Origin: Anabaena sp. UHCC 0187
GTDB lineage: Bacteria; Cyanobacteriota; Cyanobacteriia; Cyanobacteriales; Nostocaceae
Length of the DNA stretch: 64,000 nt
NCBI RefSeq assembly: GCF_009712035.1
Contig: NZ_VILB01000013.1
Location: forward strand, 371,555-435,554
Direction: 5' to 3'
Shown here: positions 8,803 through 18,966 of the stretch, one piece after another
How positions within the stretch are numbered: position 1 is the first letter of the stretch
How the letters are laid out: each line of letters starts with the position of its first letter
Program-made: the position numbers and the translations under genes
The notes under the pieces: model-generated
Database searches by the model: none
The model's input: the letters and a program-made list of their open reading frames with translations, nothing else
Told to the model about the DNA's origin: nothing

Positions 8803-8843
8803 AAAAAAAAGCGGGCTAACCGCTTATTAGAAGGTTAACCCGT
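8803..8843 (-). terminator. Rho-independent terminator of ycf35
   Basis: Read on the minus strand, GGGTTAACC and GGTTAGCCC form a stem with a short loop, directly followed by an uninterrupted T run (eight T). It lies about 30 nt past the ycf35 stop codon. Confidence 0.85.
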
Positions 8844-8872
8844 TTCACTTTGGGAACGTGCTACAGAAATTG

Positions 8873-9223
8873 TTACTGCAATACCAACTTAACATTGGCA
8901 TTTTGCAGACCGCGCTGTTTTACTTCAGCCAAAGTCTTGTTAACGGCATATTTTTGATTAATAGAGTTGATCAACTCGGTCTGGTTGTGCTTCTTAGCAA
9001 CACCCCATAAGTCAGCAATGAGGTCAAAAGAACCGTCACTGTTACGAGACCAACCTAGATCGTACTCGCCTTCCAATACAGCAACGATGTCGGAACGGAG
9101 ACGCTGACCATTATAGCCACGAACATCAGCTTCAGTCTTGACGCTGATACCTAAGTCGCGCAAAGAAGACTTGAGAATTTCGGCATCGGTGATCTTGGTA
9201 CGCAGAGTGCTAAAGTGAGACAT
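8873..9223 (-). CDS. ycf35: Ycf35 / DUF1257 family protein
   Basis: A 116-residue protein beginning MSHFSTLRTKI, with DLGISVKTEADVRGYNGQ and YDLGWSRNSDGSFDLIAD. It is the cyanobacterial and plastid Ycf35 family, function unknown. The start was placed at 9223, not at the longer upstream ATG, because GGAGG (9232-9236) stands 8 nt before it and the family begins with MSHF. It follows ycf46 on the same strand after 142 nt. A clear terminator ends the unit. Confidence 0.92.
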   Translation of the reverse strand: MSHFSTLRTKITDAEILKSSLRDLGISVKTEADVRGYNGQRLRSDIVAVLEGEYDLGWSRNSDGSFDLIADLWGVAKKHNQTELINSINQKYAVNKTLAEVKQRGLQNANVKLVLQ

Positions 9224-9365
9224 TTGGGTTTCCTCCAATAAGAAGATTGATGAGAAAAACGACAACGGTTCTTTTTCAGCGAAGCCGCATTAATTGGGAA
9301 CGGCTTTTTTCTATCTGTTAGCCTTGTGACTAACCTTTCCCCCCTGACATTTCAGAGGAAAGCTT

Positions 9366-10877
9366 TTAAAACTCCATGCGCTGATATTCAGCAACAGAGG
9401 AGGCTGCGGGTCTAGCACGCTGTCTGGCCCAGTCCCTTAAGGCTGTGACCTGTTCTTGCATCGTTCGTGACAGCGGCAAAGTAGACTTCAATGCAGCAAT
9501 AATATCTAATTGGGTGAACTCCCGATCTTGGGCGAAGGCTTCATACATAGCCGCCACTATCGCTTGTTCAATTTCTGCCCCGGAAAAGCCATCGGACATT
9601 TTTGCTAGTTGTTCTAAATCAAATCTAGCAATTTCCTCCCGGCGTTTAGTCAGGTGAATACCGAAGATATCCTGACGTTCTTCCGGTGTGGGCAGATCCA
9701 CAAAGAAAATTTCATCAAAGCGACCTTTCCTTAAAAACTCTCCAGGTAGGCGTTCCACGCGGTTAGCAGTCGCCATTACGAAAACTGGAGATTTCTTTTC
9801 CTGCATCCAGGTGAGGAAAGAGCCGAAAATTCTGTTTGATGTCCCCCCATCAGAATCGCCAGAACCACCGCTACCCGCAAAGGATTTATCCAACTCGTCG
9901 ATAAACAGAATCGTGGGGGAAATTGATTCTGCCGTTTTTAGGGCGTTCCGCAGGTTAGCTTCACTTCGACCCACCATTGAGCCGTCGTAGACCCGCCCCA
10001 TATCTAATCTCAGAATTGGTAAACCCCATAAACGGGAGGTAGTTTTAGCAATGAGCGACTTACCACAACCAGGAACACCGAGAATTAACATTCCTTTTGG
10101 TTGGGGCAACCCATACTCTCTCGCCCTTTCGGTAAAGGCGTTAGAGCGTTGGGTGAGCCAAGTTTTTAATTCTTCCAAGCCACCCACAGCATCAATGGTT
10201 TCATCCTCTTCGATGTACTCCAAGATACCGTTACGGCGGATGAGTTGTTTTTTCTCGGATAAAACAATATCAACTTCATCTTCCGTCAAGCGCCCAGTTG
10301 TTACCTGTGCTTTGCGGTAGACTTTCTCAGCTTCATCTTTAGTTAGACCTAAAGCGGCTCTGAGCAGTTTTTCTCGCGCCTCGGTTGTCAGCCGTCGTCC
10401 ACGATTTTGCTCTTGATGGGCAGTTAAAACCTTATTTAACTCGGCCATGTCAGGCAATTGAAAATCTAAAACAACAACTTCTTTTTCCAGTTCGATAGGA
10501 ACTTGTTGCACAGGGGACATCAAAATAATGTTCTTTTGCGTTCCTTTAAAACTAGCGATCGCGTCCCGGAGCGATCTGGTTGTTGCTGGCGCATCAATAA
10601 AGGGATGTAAATCTTTAAGAATAAATATACTTGGTTCTTTTTGACGAATAATCCAATCAATCGCTGCTTCGGGAGAGACAGTATTATGTTGAGTGGTATT
10701 CCGGGGTTGACCGTACTCGACGATACCGTGAGTTACTGTCCAAATATATACTCGTCTTTGGGGTTTTAAATCTTGGGAGACTTTAAAAATTGACTGCTCT
10801 GCCCGCTCTTCCTCGGAGGTCACAAGGTAGATTAAAGGGTATTGAGCTTGAATTAAAATATTGAGCTCTTCTTTCAT
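9366..10877 (-). CDS. ycf46: AAA family ATPase Ycf46
   Basis: A 503-residue AAA ATPase of the Ycf46 family. The N-terminal domain (residues 1-220; LIYLVTSEEERAE, ILKDLHPF) is followed by the AAA module with Walker A GVPGCGKS at 267-274, Walker B LFIDEL near 325, and a sensor/arginine-finger region containing FLRKGRFDEIF. Plastid and cyanobacterial homologues are linked to regulation of inorganic-carbon use; the exact activity is unclear. Full length. It lies 75 nt downstream of a small ribbon-helix-helix protein and upstream of ycf35, so the three may be one operon. Confidence 0.93.
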   Translation of the reverse strand: MKEELNILIQAQYPLIYLVTSEEERAEQSIFKVSQDLKPQRRVYIWTVTHGIVEYGQPRNTTQHNTVSPEAAIDWIIRQKEPSIFILKDLHPFIDAPATTRSLRDAIASFKGTQKNIILMSPVQQVPIELEKEVVVLDFQLPDMAELNKVLTAHQEQNRGRRLTTEAREKLLRAALGLTKDEAEKVYRKAQVTTGRLTEDEVDIVLSEKKQLIRRNGILEYIEEDETIDAVGGLEELKTWLTQRSNAFTERAREYGLPQPKGMLILGVPGCGKSLIAKTTSRLWGLPILRLDMGRVYDGSMVGRSEANLRNALKTAESISPTILFIDELDKSFAGSGGSGDSDGGTSNRIFGSFLTWMQEKKSPVFVMATANRVERLPGEFLRKGRFDEIFFVDLPTPEERQDIFGIHLTKRREEIARFDLEQLAKMSDGFSGAEIEQAIVAAMYEAFAQDREFTQLDIIAALKSTLPLSRTMQEQVTALRDWARQRARPAASSVAEYQRMEF

Positions 10878-10951
10878 ACTATCGACCTACTTGAGACCTT
10901 ATAGAGACAGTACCGAATCAAAACTATTGATTAATCATTAATAATTCCTAT

Positions 10952-11299
10952 CTAACAAGGAACTAATTCTTCCTCACCCTTGGGATGGGTTTCATCTTTT
11001 TCTCTACCATCAAGAGGTAGATGATCTTGACCGATGACTCCTGGTTGATTGCCTAAGTTCACTAGTTCACCATCACGTAATACAAGTGAAGATTCACAAG
11101 TGGGACAGGAATAAACCCGATGAGTTCGCCCATGAGCAGACGCTTCTATCTCTTCCACTAATTCTGAGTTCGTCAGGTAGAAATTGAGCGCACGTTCGGC
11201 TAGGTCTGACATCGGTTCCGAGTCAACAGCAGAACGAATTTTAAGTCTTCTGTGAAGTTCCGGTGATAAATATAACGTAACCTTTTGCTTAGTTTGCAT
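10952..11299 (-). CDS. Ribbon-helix-helix protein with Cys-pair tail
   Basis: A 115-residue protein. Residues 1-45 (KVTLYLSPELHRRLKIRSA, then SDLAERALNFYL) form a CopG/Arc-type ribbon-helix-helix. Residues 60-80 carry CPTCESSLVLRDGE, half of a zinc-ribbon-like knuckle, and the last residue is another cysteine. It is probably a small DNA-binding regulator. It is encoded just upstream of ycf46 on the same strand, so it could regulate that operon; this is inference from position. Confidence 0.65.
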   Translation of the reverse strand: MQTKQKVTLYLSPELHRRLKIRSAVDSEPMSDLAERALNFYLTNSELVEEIEASAHGRTHRVYSCPTCESSLVLRDGELVNLGNQPGVIGQDHLPLDGREKDETHPKGEEELVPC

Positions 11300-11504
11300 A
11301 CGACTTTCTAGTGGTCTTACCCGGGTATGTATACCACCTTATCGGCTCTTTTCTTAGTTGTCAAGATGGTAAAGCGTTTTAATGGTAATTTTGTTACATT
11401 TCTCAATAAAACTAGAGCTAGTACGTGAGATAATAGTGGAAATATGTAATTTATTAAACCTGGGGACTGGTTCGGAAAGGGGTTTCAATTTTGAATTGTT
11501 TAAT

Positions 11505-11996
11505 ATGGGTGCAGTACAAGTAAAAAAGGCGCTGTGCGCCATTACTTCTGGTGTGGGTATAGGGATGATTGTCTGGGGGTGTAATGCCAATAACCTCCAG
11601 GTTCAAGATCCGGCATGGAAGACATATAGAAATAATCGTTATGGTTTTGAGTTTCCTTATCCCCATACTTGGCAGCAACTAGGAAACCCAGACAACAGTG
11701 ATGGGATTGCTTTAGTTTCACCAAACAAAAAGACCGTAGAAATTCGCTCTTATGCAAGTAAGTCTTTATTAAAATCCTCAAAGGAAAATCCAAAACTAGC
11801 CCCTAACTTTCAGACTCATCAAGGGTTTTCTGGGGTACTGGCTGTAGAAGTTGCCCAAAAGGTGACTGTCATAAAATTGACCATTACCCAAGAGCAATTG
11901 GAATATCACTGGCAAGGACAAAGCGACAGTAAAGACTTTCAAAATTATTATCGGCTGTTTTACCACATTGCTAAGGAGTATAAAATTAGTCAGTAG
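11505..11996 (+). CDS. Putative lipoprotein, unknown function
   Basis: A 163-residue protein whose N-terminus (KKALCAITSGVGIGMIVWGCNANN) looks like a lipoprotein signal peptide with a lipobox cysteine about 22 residues in. The mature part contains YRNNRYGFEFPYPHTWQQLG and IALVSPNKKTVEIRSYAS, reminiscent of PsbP-like or DUF1795-type folds found in cyanobacterial lipoproteins (weak recognition). The start at 11505 is preferred because it places the signal peptide at the N-terminus; the frame is open 123 nt further upstream. Likely anchored on the periplasmic or lumenal side of a membrane. Confidence 0.6.
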   Translation: MGAVQVKKALCAITSGVGIGMIVWGCNANNLQVQDPAWKTYRNNRYGFEFPYPHTWQQLGNPDNSDGIALVSPNKKTVEIRSYASKSLLKSSKENPKLAPNFQTHQGFSGVLAVEVAQKVTVIKLTITQEQLEYHWQGQSDSKDFQNYYRLFYHIAKEYKISQ

Positions 11997-12012
11997 TTAG
12001 TGGTCAGTGGTT
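11988..12012 (+). repeat. Heptanucleotide STRR (TAGTGGTCAGTGGT type), short
   Basis: A short run of AGTGGTC-type heptamers overlapping the lipoprotein stop codon. It matches longer arrays at 21424, 29956, 55379 and 57748. Confidence 0.6.
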
Positions 12013-12134
12013 AGGTAAGTGGCAGGAGTTTTTAGAATTTTGCATTTTGCATTTTCTATTCATTTACTTTCTTAGTCAGAATTTAATGATTAAGAAGGGA
12101 CAGAAACCTGATAGATTGAGCTATCAGCGAGTAA

Positions 12135-13301
<1,167 letters not shown>

Positions 13302-13354
13302 GTGACAGTAAAGAAGGCAAGAGTCAAGAGGCAAGAGGCAAAGGTAGATTCATT

Positions 13355-13423
13355 CTCCCCTGACTTCTGACTCCTGACTCCTGACTTCTGACTTCTGACT
13401 CCTGACTCCTGACTCCTAACTCC
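13355..13423 (+). repeat. Heptanucleotide STRR (CTGACTC/TTCTGAC)n
   Basis: About nine to ten heptamers of the types TGACTCC and TGACTTC fill the sqdB-sqdX spacer and end 8 nt before the sqdX start codon. The complementary array (GGAGTCA)n lies at the other end of sqdX. Confidence 0.9.
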
Positions 13424-13431
13424 TTGTTTTT

Positions 13432-14592
<1,161 letters not shown>

Positions 14593-14689
14593 GAGTGCTG
14601 GCTTTTTCTCTAAATTTTCCCACCTCATTCAATTGCATAGAGCTATATTACTAAAATCCAAAATCTAACATCTAACATCTAAAATTCCC

Positions 14690-17236
14690 ATGACACTTCC
14701 TAATCCCGGTAGCGTCTTGGCTACATTAACCGAACTGACACAAATTAATCGGACTGATGCCTTACTAAGTCGAGTTAAAGACCTTTCTGTTAACGAATTT
14801 GTATGTTTACTTGATTTTATTACGGCTGAATTCCAGCAATTTATCAGAGCTATTGATTTAATCAATAATGAAGCTCTAGAAACTATGCTGGAAAAGGTAC
14901 TAGAAGCTATTACTTTGAAAATTGGTCAAATTCTGCAAGCAGAACACACGGCTATTTTTTTAGTTGACTACGATAAAGGTCAATTATGGTCAAAAGTTCC
15001 TCAAGATAATCATCAAAAGTTTCTGGAAATTCGGACTTCTATTAATGTTGGTATTCCTGGTCATGTTGCTGGCACAGGTAACTGTCTGAACATCTCAGAA
15101 ACTGCGAATCATCCCCTATTTAGCCCAGAGTTGGAGAAACAAATGGGCTATAAAATTCGCAATTTATTATGTATGCCAGTTCTGAGTAGTAAGAACCAAA
15201 TTGTAGCTGTAGTCCAACTGGCAAATAAAGCTGGAAATATTCCTTTTGATGCGGAAGATGAAGAACGATTTCGGGATTTTGCATCCGCTATTGGCATTAT
15301 TTTAGAAAGTTGTCAATCTTTCTATGTAGCGGCTCGTCATCAACGGGGAGCAACGGCTTTATTACGAGCTACACAAACTTTAGGGCAAAGTTTAGATTTA
15401 GAAGCCACTTTACAAATGGTGATGGAACAAGCCCGGATCTTAATGCAAGCAGATCGTAGCACCCTATTTTTATATCGCAAAGAATTAGATGAACTGTGGA
15501 CAAAGGTGGAAGATGTTAATAGCAAAAACCTGATAGAAATTCGGATTAGTGCAAATCGGGGGATTGCTGGTTATGTGGCATCAACTGGTACAGCCCTGAA
15601 TATTACAGATGCCTATACAGATTCTAGGTTTGATTCTTCTATAGATAAAAAAACTGGTTATGTAACTCGGAATATTTTATGTTTACCAGTATTTAATTCT
15701 GCTAATGAGTTGATTGGTGTTACCCAATTAATTAATAAACAACAAGGTGGTTTTACCGCTTCAGATGAAGAATTCATGCGGGCTTTTAATATCCAAGCTG
15801 GGATTGCTTTGGAAAACGCCCGCTTATTTGAAAGTGTTTTATTAGAAAAACAATATCAAAAAGATATTCTTCAAAGTTTATCTGATGCGGTAATTTCTAC
15901 AGATATGCTCGGTCAAATTGTGACTATTAATGATGCGGCATTGGAGTTATTAGGTTGTCCAGTCAGAAAGGCTAATAGTAGAAATAATAAACTCCTATGG
16001 GAACAAAATTTAATTGGTCGCCCAGTTTGGGATGTGATTCCTATTGAGAATCTGCAAATGCGGCTAGAGGATAGTTTGAAACATGGAGCTAAACATTATG
16101 TCCCTGAACAAAGTTTGATTGTAGGGTTATATGAAAAGATCAACAATGAATTAATTTTAGCTATCAGCGATCGCACTAATCCCCATATTTTTATTCCCTG
16201 GAATCAATCTCTCACTGCTCAATCTGAGTTACTGAGTGCAGATGTAGTCCAGAAGATAGAACGGAGTATTAATCTCACTGTTAATCCTTTAACGAACCCA
16301 GAAGGAGGGTCTCGTGGTGGTTTAGTGGTGCTAGAAGATATCAGTCGAGAAAAACGCATGAAAAGCACTCTATACCGCTATCTGAATCCTCATGTAGCCG
16401 AGCAGGTAATGGCTTTGGGACAAGATGCTTTAATGGTTGGTGAACGGAAGGATGTCAGTATTTTGTTTTCTGATATTCGGGGTTATACAACTTTGACAGA
16501 AAACCTAGGGGCGGCAGAAGTAGTATCACTCCTAAATCAGTATTTTGAAACAATGGTAGAGGCGGTTTTTAATTATGAAGGGACTTTAGATAAATTTATT
16601 GGTGATGCTTTAATGGCGGTATTTGGTGCGCCTCTACCACTTACAGAAAATCACGCTTGGCGAGCGATACAATCAGCGCTGGATATGCGGCAACGATTAC
16701 GGGAATTTAATCAAAAGCGGATTTTTCACTCTCAGCCACAAATTCGTATTGGGATTGGGATTAGTTCTGGGGAAGTGGTTTCTGGGAATATTGGTTCTCA
16801 CAAACGCATGGATTATACGGTAATTGGAGATGGGGTAAATTTGAGTTCTCGCCTGGAAGGAGTGACTAAAGAATATGGCTGTGATATTATTCTTAGCGAA
16901 TTTACTTATAATTTGTGCAGTGATCGACTATGGGTGCGTCAACTAGATAAAATTCGTGTGAAAGGGAAACATCAGGCTGTGAATATTTACGAGTTGATTA
17001 GCGATCGCTCTACTCCCCTAAATGCTAACACCCAAGAATTTTTGCACCATTATCATGCTGGACGCAATGCCTATATATTAAGAGATTTTACCCAAGCGCT
17101 CACCTGCTTTCAATCCGCTAAAGCTATTTTTCCCCTAGATCAAGCTGTTAATATCCACTTAGAACGTGCCTATAGATACCAGGAAACACCACCACCAAAA
17201 TCTTGGGATGGTGTGTGGACAATGATCACAAAATAA
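14690..17236 (+). CDS. cyaB1: Adenylate cyclase, GAF-GAF-PAS-cyclase-TPR-like (CyaB1/CyaB2 type)
   Basis: An 848-residue class III cyclase. GAF-A spans about residues 64-210 and GAF-B about 233-382. Both carry the NKFDE signature of cyclic-nucleotide-binding GAFs (N179-K180...F186-x3-DE; N349-K350...F355-x3-DE). A PAS-like region (390-550) follows, then the catalytic domain with metal-binding D595 in LFSDIRGYT and D639 in FIGDALMAVF. K635 and T710 sit at the substrate-specifying positions, the Lys/Thr pair described for Anabaena CyaB1. A short TPR-like C-terminus begins at 785. This matches the 859-residue Anabaena CyaB1 layout, where cAMP binding to GAF-B activates the enzyme. It should convert ATP to cAMP in the cytosol. 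CyaB1 versus CyaB2 assignment is not certain. Confidence 0.9.
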   Translation: MTLPNPGSVLATLTELTQINRTDALLSRVKDLSVNEFVCLLDFITAEFQQFIRAIDLINNEALETMLEKVLEAITLKIGQILQAEHTAIFLVDYDKGQLWSKVPQDNHQKFLEIRTSINVGIPGHVAGTGNCLNISETANHPLFSPELEKQMGYKIRNLLCMPVLSSKNQIVAVVQLANKAGNIPFDAEDEERFRDFASAIGIILESCQSFYVAARHQRGATALLRATQTLGQSLDLEATLQMVMEQARILMQADRSTLFLYRKELDELWTKVEDVNSKNLIEIRISANRGIAGYVASTGTALNITDAYTDSRFDSSIDKKTGYVTRNILCLPVFNSANELIGVTQLINKQQGGFTASDEEFMRAFNIQAGIALENARLFESVLLEKQYQKDILQSLSDAVISTDMLGQIVTINDAALELLGCPVRKANSRNNKLLWEQNLIGRPVWDVIPIENLQMRLEDSLKHGAKHYVPEQSLIVGLYEKINNELILAISDRTNPHIFIPWNQSLTAQSELLSADVVQKIERSINLTVNPLTNPEGGSRGGLVVLEDISREKRMKSTLYRYLNPHVAEQVMALGQDALMVGERKDVSILFSDIRGYTTLTENLGAAEVVSLLNQYFETMVEAVFNYEGTLDKFIGDALMAVFGAPLPLTENHAWRAIQSALDMRQRLREFNQKRIFHSQPQIRIGIGISSGEVVSGNIGSHKRMDYTVIGDGVNLSSRLEGVTKEYGCDIILSEFTYNLCSDRLWVRQLDKIRVKGKHQAVNIYELISDRSTPLNANTQEFLHHYHAGRNAYILRDFTQALTCFQSAKAIFPLDQAVNIHLERAYRYQETPPPKSWDGVWTMITK

Positions 17237-17404
17237 TCAGTTGTCGCCATCAGCAGTTGCAAATTATATTAAAGAATAAAAGAATAGGAAATAGGTTTGA
17301 AAGTCTTTTGGTTTTATATTAATTTTATGATACCAACTACTCCCGTTAAGATACAAGGTATATTAACTGCTATTTTGCAATTGCAATACCTATGATCTCC
17401 GCTA

Positions 17405-17665
17405 TCATCCATCTTCAGAACCGTTATTTTGTGAAGGTTGTTCACCAATTTTCAGTTGTTTTTTTGAGTGCTTTAACTGCTTCCAAAGAAACTTAATTTG
17501 TTCGTAAGCCTCATCTGGTGGGACTTTTCCACCTGTTTCTAAATTACAGATATAGCTAACTCTTTGGGCAAATTCCTGTAAATTTGCGTTGAATACCAAA
17601 TTTTCTGGTTTAACATGACCATAGTAGCGACCACGGGGATAGAGAAAATCTTCTTTGCTCATCAT
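17405..17665 (-). CDS. Conserved cyanobacterial small protein (DUF7219-like)
   Basis: An 86-residue soluble protein with the strongly conserved-looking stretch DFLYPRGRYYGHVKPENLVF followed by NLQEFAQRVSYICNLETGGK. I recognise it as a widespread small cyanobacterial family without known function. The start at 17665 is preferred over the ATG at 17677 because a TGGAG stands about 6 nt before it. The C-terminus is polar and low in complexity. Confidence 0.75.
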   Translation of the reverse strand: MMSKEDFLYPRGRYYGHVKPENLVFNANLQEFAQRVSYICNLETGGKVPPDEAYEQIKFLWKQLKHSKKQLKIGEQPSQNNGSEDG

Positions 17666-17677
17666 TTTTTTCTCCAT

Positions 17678-18181
17678 TTACTCAACTGCTCTATATAATT
17701 TATATGCTGATGATAGCGCAGCGTGACGGAAGCCATACACTGCTCCTTATTTCCGCTCTTGGTTATCAGAAGATAGATTGGTAATTCTGTATTAATAATT
17801 CCTCCACTTTTTCAGAACGGGAGGGATAAGATTATTATCCTGCTGATGGTGTAGCGTTGCATTAGCCTTATGCGAAGCTTCAGAGCAGTCAGTCACTTTT
17901 TATTCTTCCCTCATTTACTAACAAAAGATTGTATTAAATTCAACAAGTTATTAATATATTCCTTAAGATAGATTAGTATATTCCTTTTTGCAATACTTTG
18001 GAAAAGTTTCTTTTATAGTATACTTTGAAATCAGTATCATAAATTAAACCCAATATTTATACATAATATTTATGGAAATATTCTTGTGATGATTCAGTTC
18101 ACCAATGACTAATAACTAAAGATAAAATGGTAAAACTGACTGAATCATTACCATCCATTACCGTAAACAGTATCTACTATC
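17678..18181. other. Non-coding spacer, about 500 nt
   Basis: AT-rich spacer between the divergent small protein and purC. It contains short GCTTCG-type palindromic pieces near 17714-17745 and 17848-17885. I see no convincing ORF, RNA gene or terminator. Confidence 0.6.
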
Positions 18182-18913
18182 ATGTCTGTTAATTCTAAAC
18201 TCTACGAAGGCAAAGCGAAAATTCTCTACGCAACCGAAGATCCAGAAATTTTGTTGGCTGATTTTAAAGATGATGCTACAGCCTTTAATGCTCAAAAACG
18301 TGGCAGCATTCAGAATAAAGGGACAATTAACTGTAGTATTTCTAGCCAACTGTTTCAACAATTGGCAATACAGGGGATTCAAACTCATTTCATTGATAGT
18401 CCAGCCCCCCATCTAATGCGGGTGAAAGCGGTAAAAATCATCCCCTTAGAAGTAGTGGTGAGAAATATTGCGGCTGGTAGCCTGTGCCAGCAAACTGGGT
18501 TAACACTAGGTACTATTTTGTCACAGCCTTTAGTAGAGTTTTATTATAAAAACGATCAATTAGGTGATCCTCTACTGACACTTGATCGCTTATTGCTCCT
18601 AGAATTAGCGACAATGGAACAAGTTAAGCAAATTACCCATCTTGCATTGCAAATCAACGAATTTCTGCAAGAGTTTTGGGAAAAATGCCACATTACCCTA
18701 GTAGACTTTAAACTTGAATTTGGTGTGGACTCACAACAGCAAATACTGTTAGCAGACGAAATTAGTCCTGATACCTGTCGGTTATGGGACATAGCCGAAA
18801 CCGATCCTAACCGCAGGATTATGGATAAAGACCGTTTCCGTCGTGACTTAGGAAACGTAGAGAATGCCTACCAGGAGGTTTTACAGAGAGTATTAAAAGT
18901 AGTAGAAGACTAA
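18182..18913 (+). CDS. purC: SAICAR synthase
   Basis: A 243-residue phosphoribosylaminoimidazole-succinocarboxamide synthase, which joins aspartate to CAIR in purine synthesis. The ATP-binding start KLYEGKAKILYAT, FKDDATAFNAQK, the conserved PLEVVVRNIAAGS and LADEISPDTCRLWD are all present, and the length is that of a bacterial monofunctional PurC. In related cyanobacteria purC also precedes the omp85-lpx cluster (from memory), which fits the neighbour here. Confidence 0.97.
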   Translation: MSVNSKLYEGKAKILYATEDPEILLADFKDDATAFNAQKRGSIQNKGTINCSISSQLFQQLAIQGIQTHFIDSPAPHLMRVKAVKIIPLEVVVRNIAAGSLCQQTGLTLGTILSQPLVEFYYKNDQLGDPLLTLDRLLLLELATMEQVKQITHLALQINEFLQEFWEKCHITLVDFKLEFGVDSQQQILLADEISPDTCRLWDIAETDPNRRIMDKDRFRRDLGNVENAYQEVLQRVLKVVED

Positions 18914-18966
18914 GAAAGTTGGGTAAGTAAATTTTCCAGTGACTAACGACTAATAATTAATGGTGT

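Noticed and set aside
9265-9358. AGCCG/CGGCT hairpin with T run between ycf46 and ycf35
   Set aside because: Only five base pairs; it is on the plus strand opposite to both genes, so it is not a credible terminator.
9445-10320. Plus-strand ORFs of 70-100 residues
   Set aside because: They are antisense shadows of ycf46.
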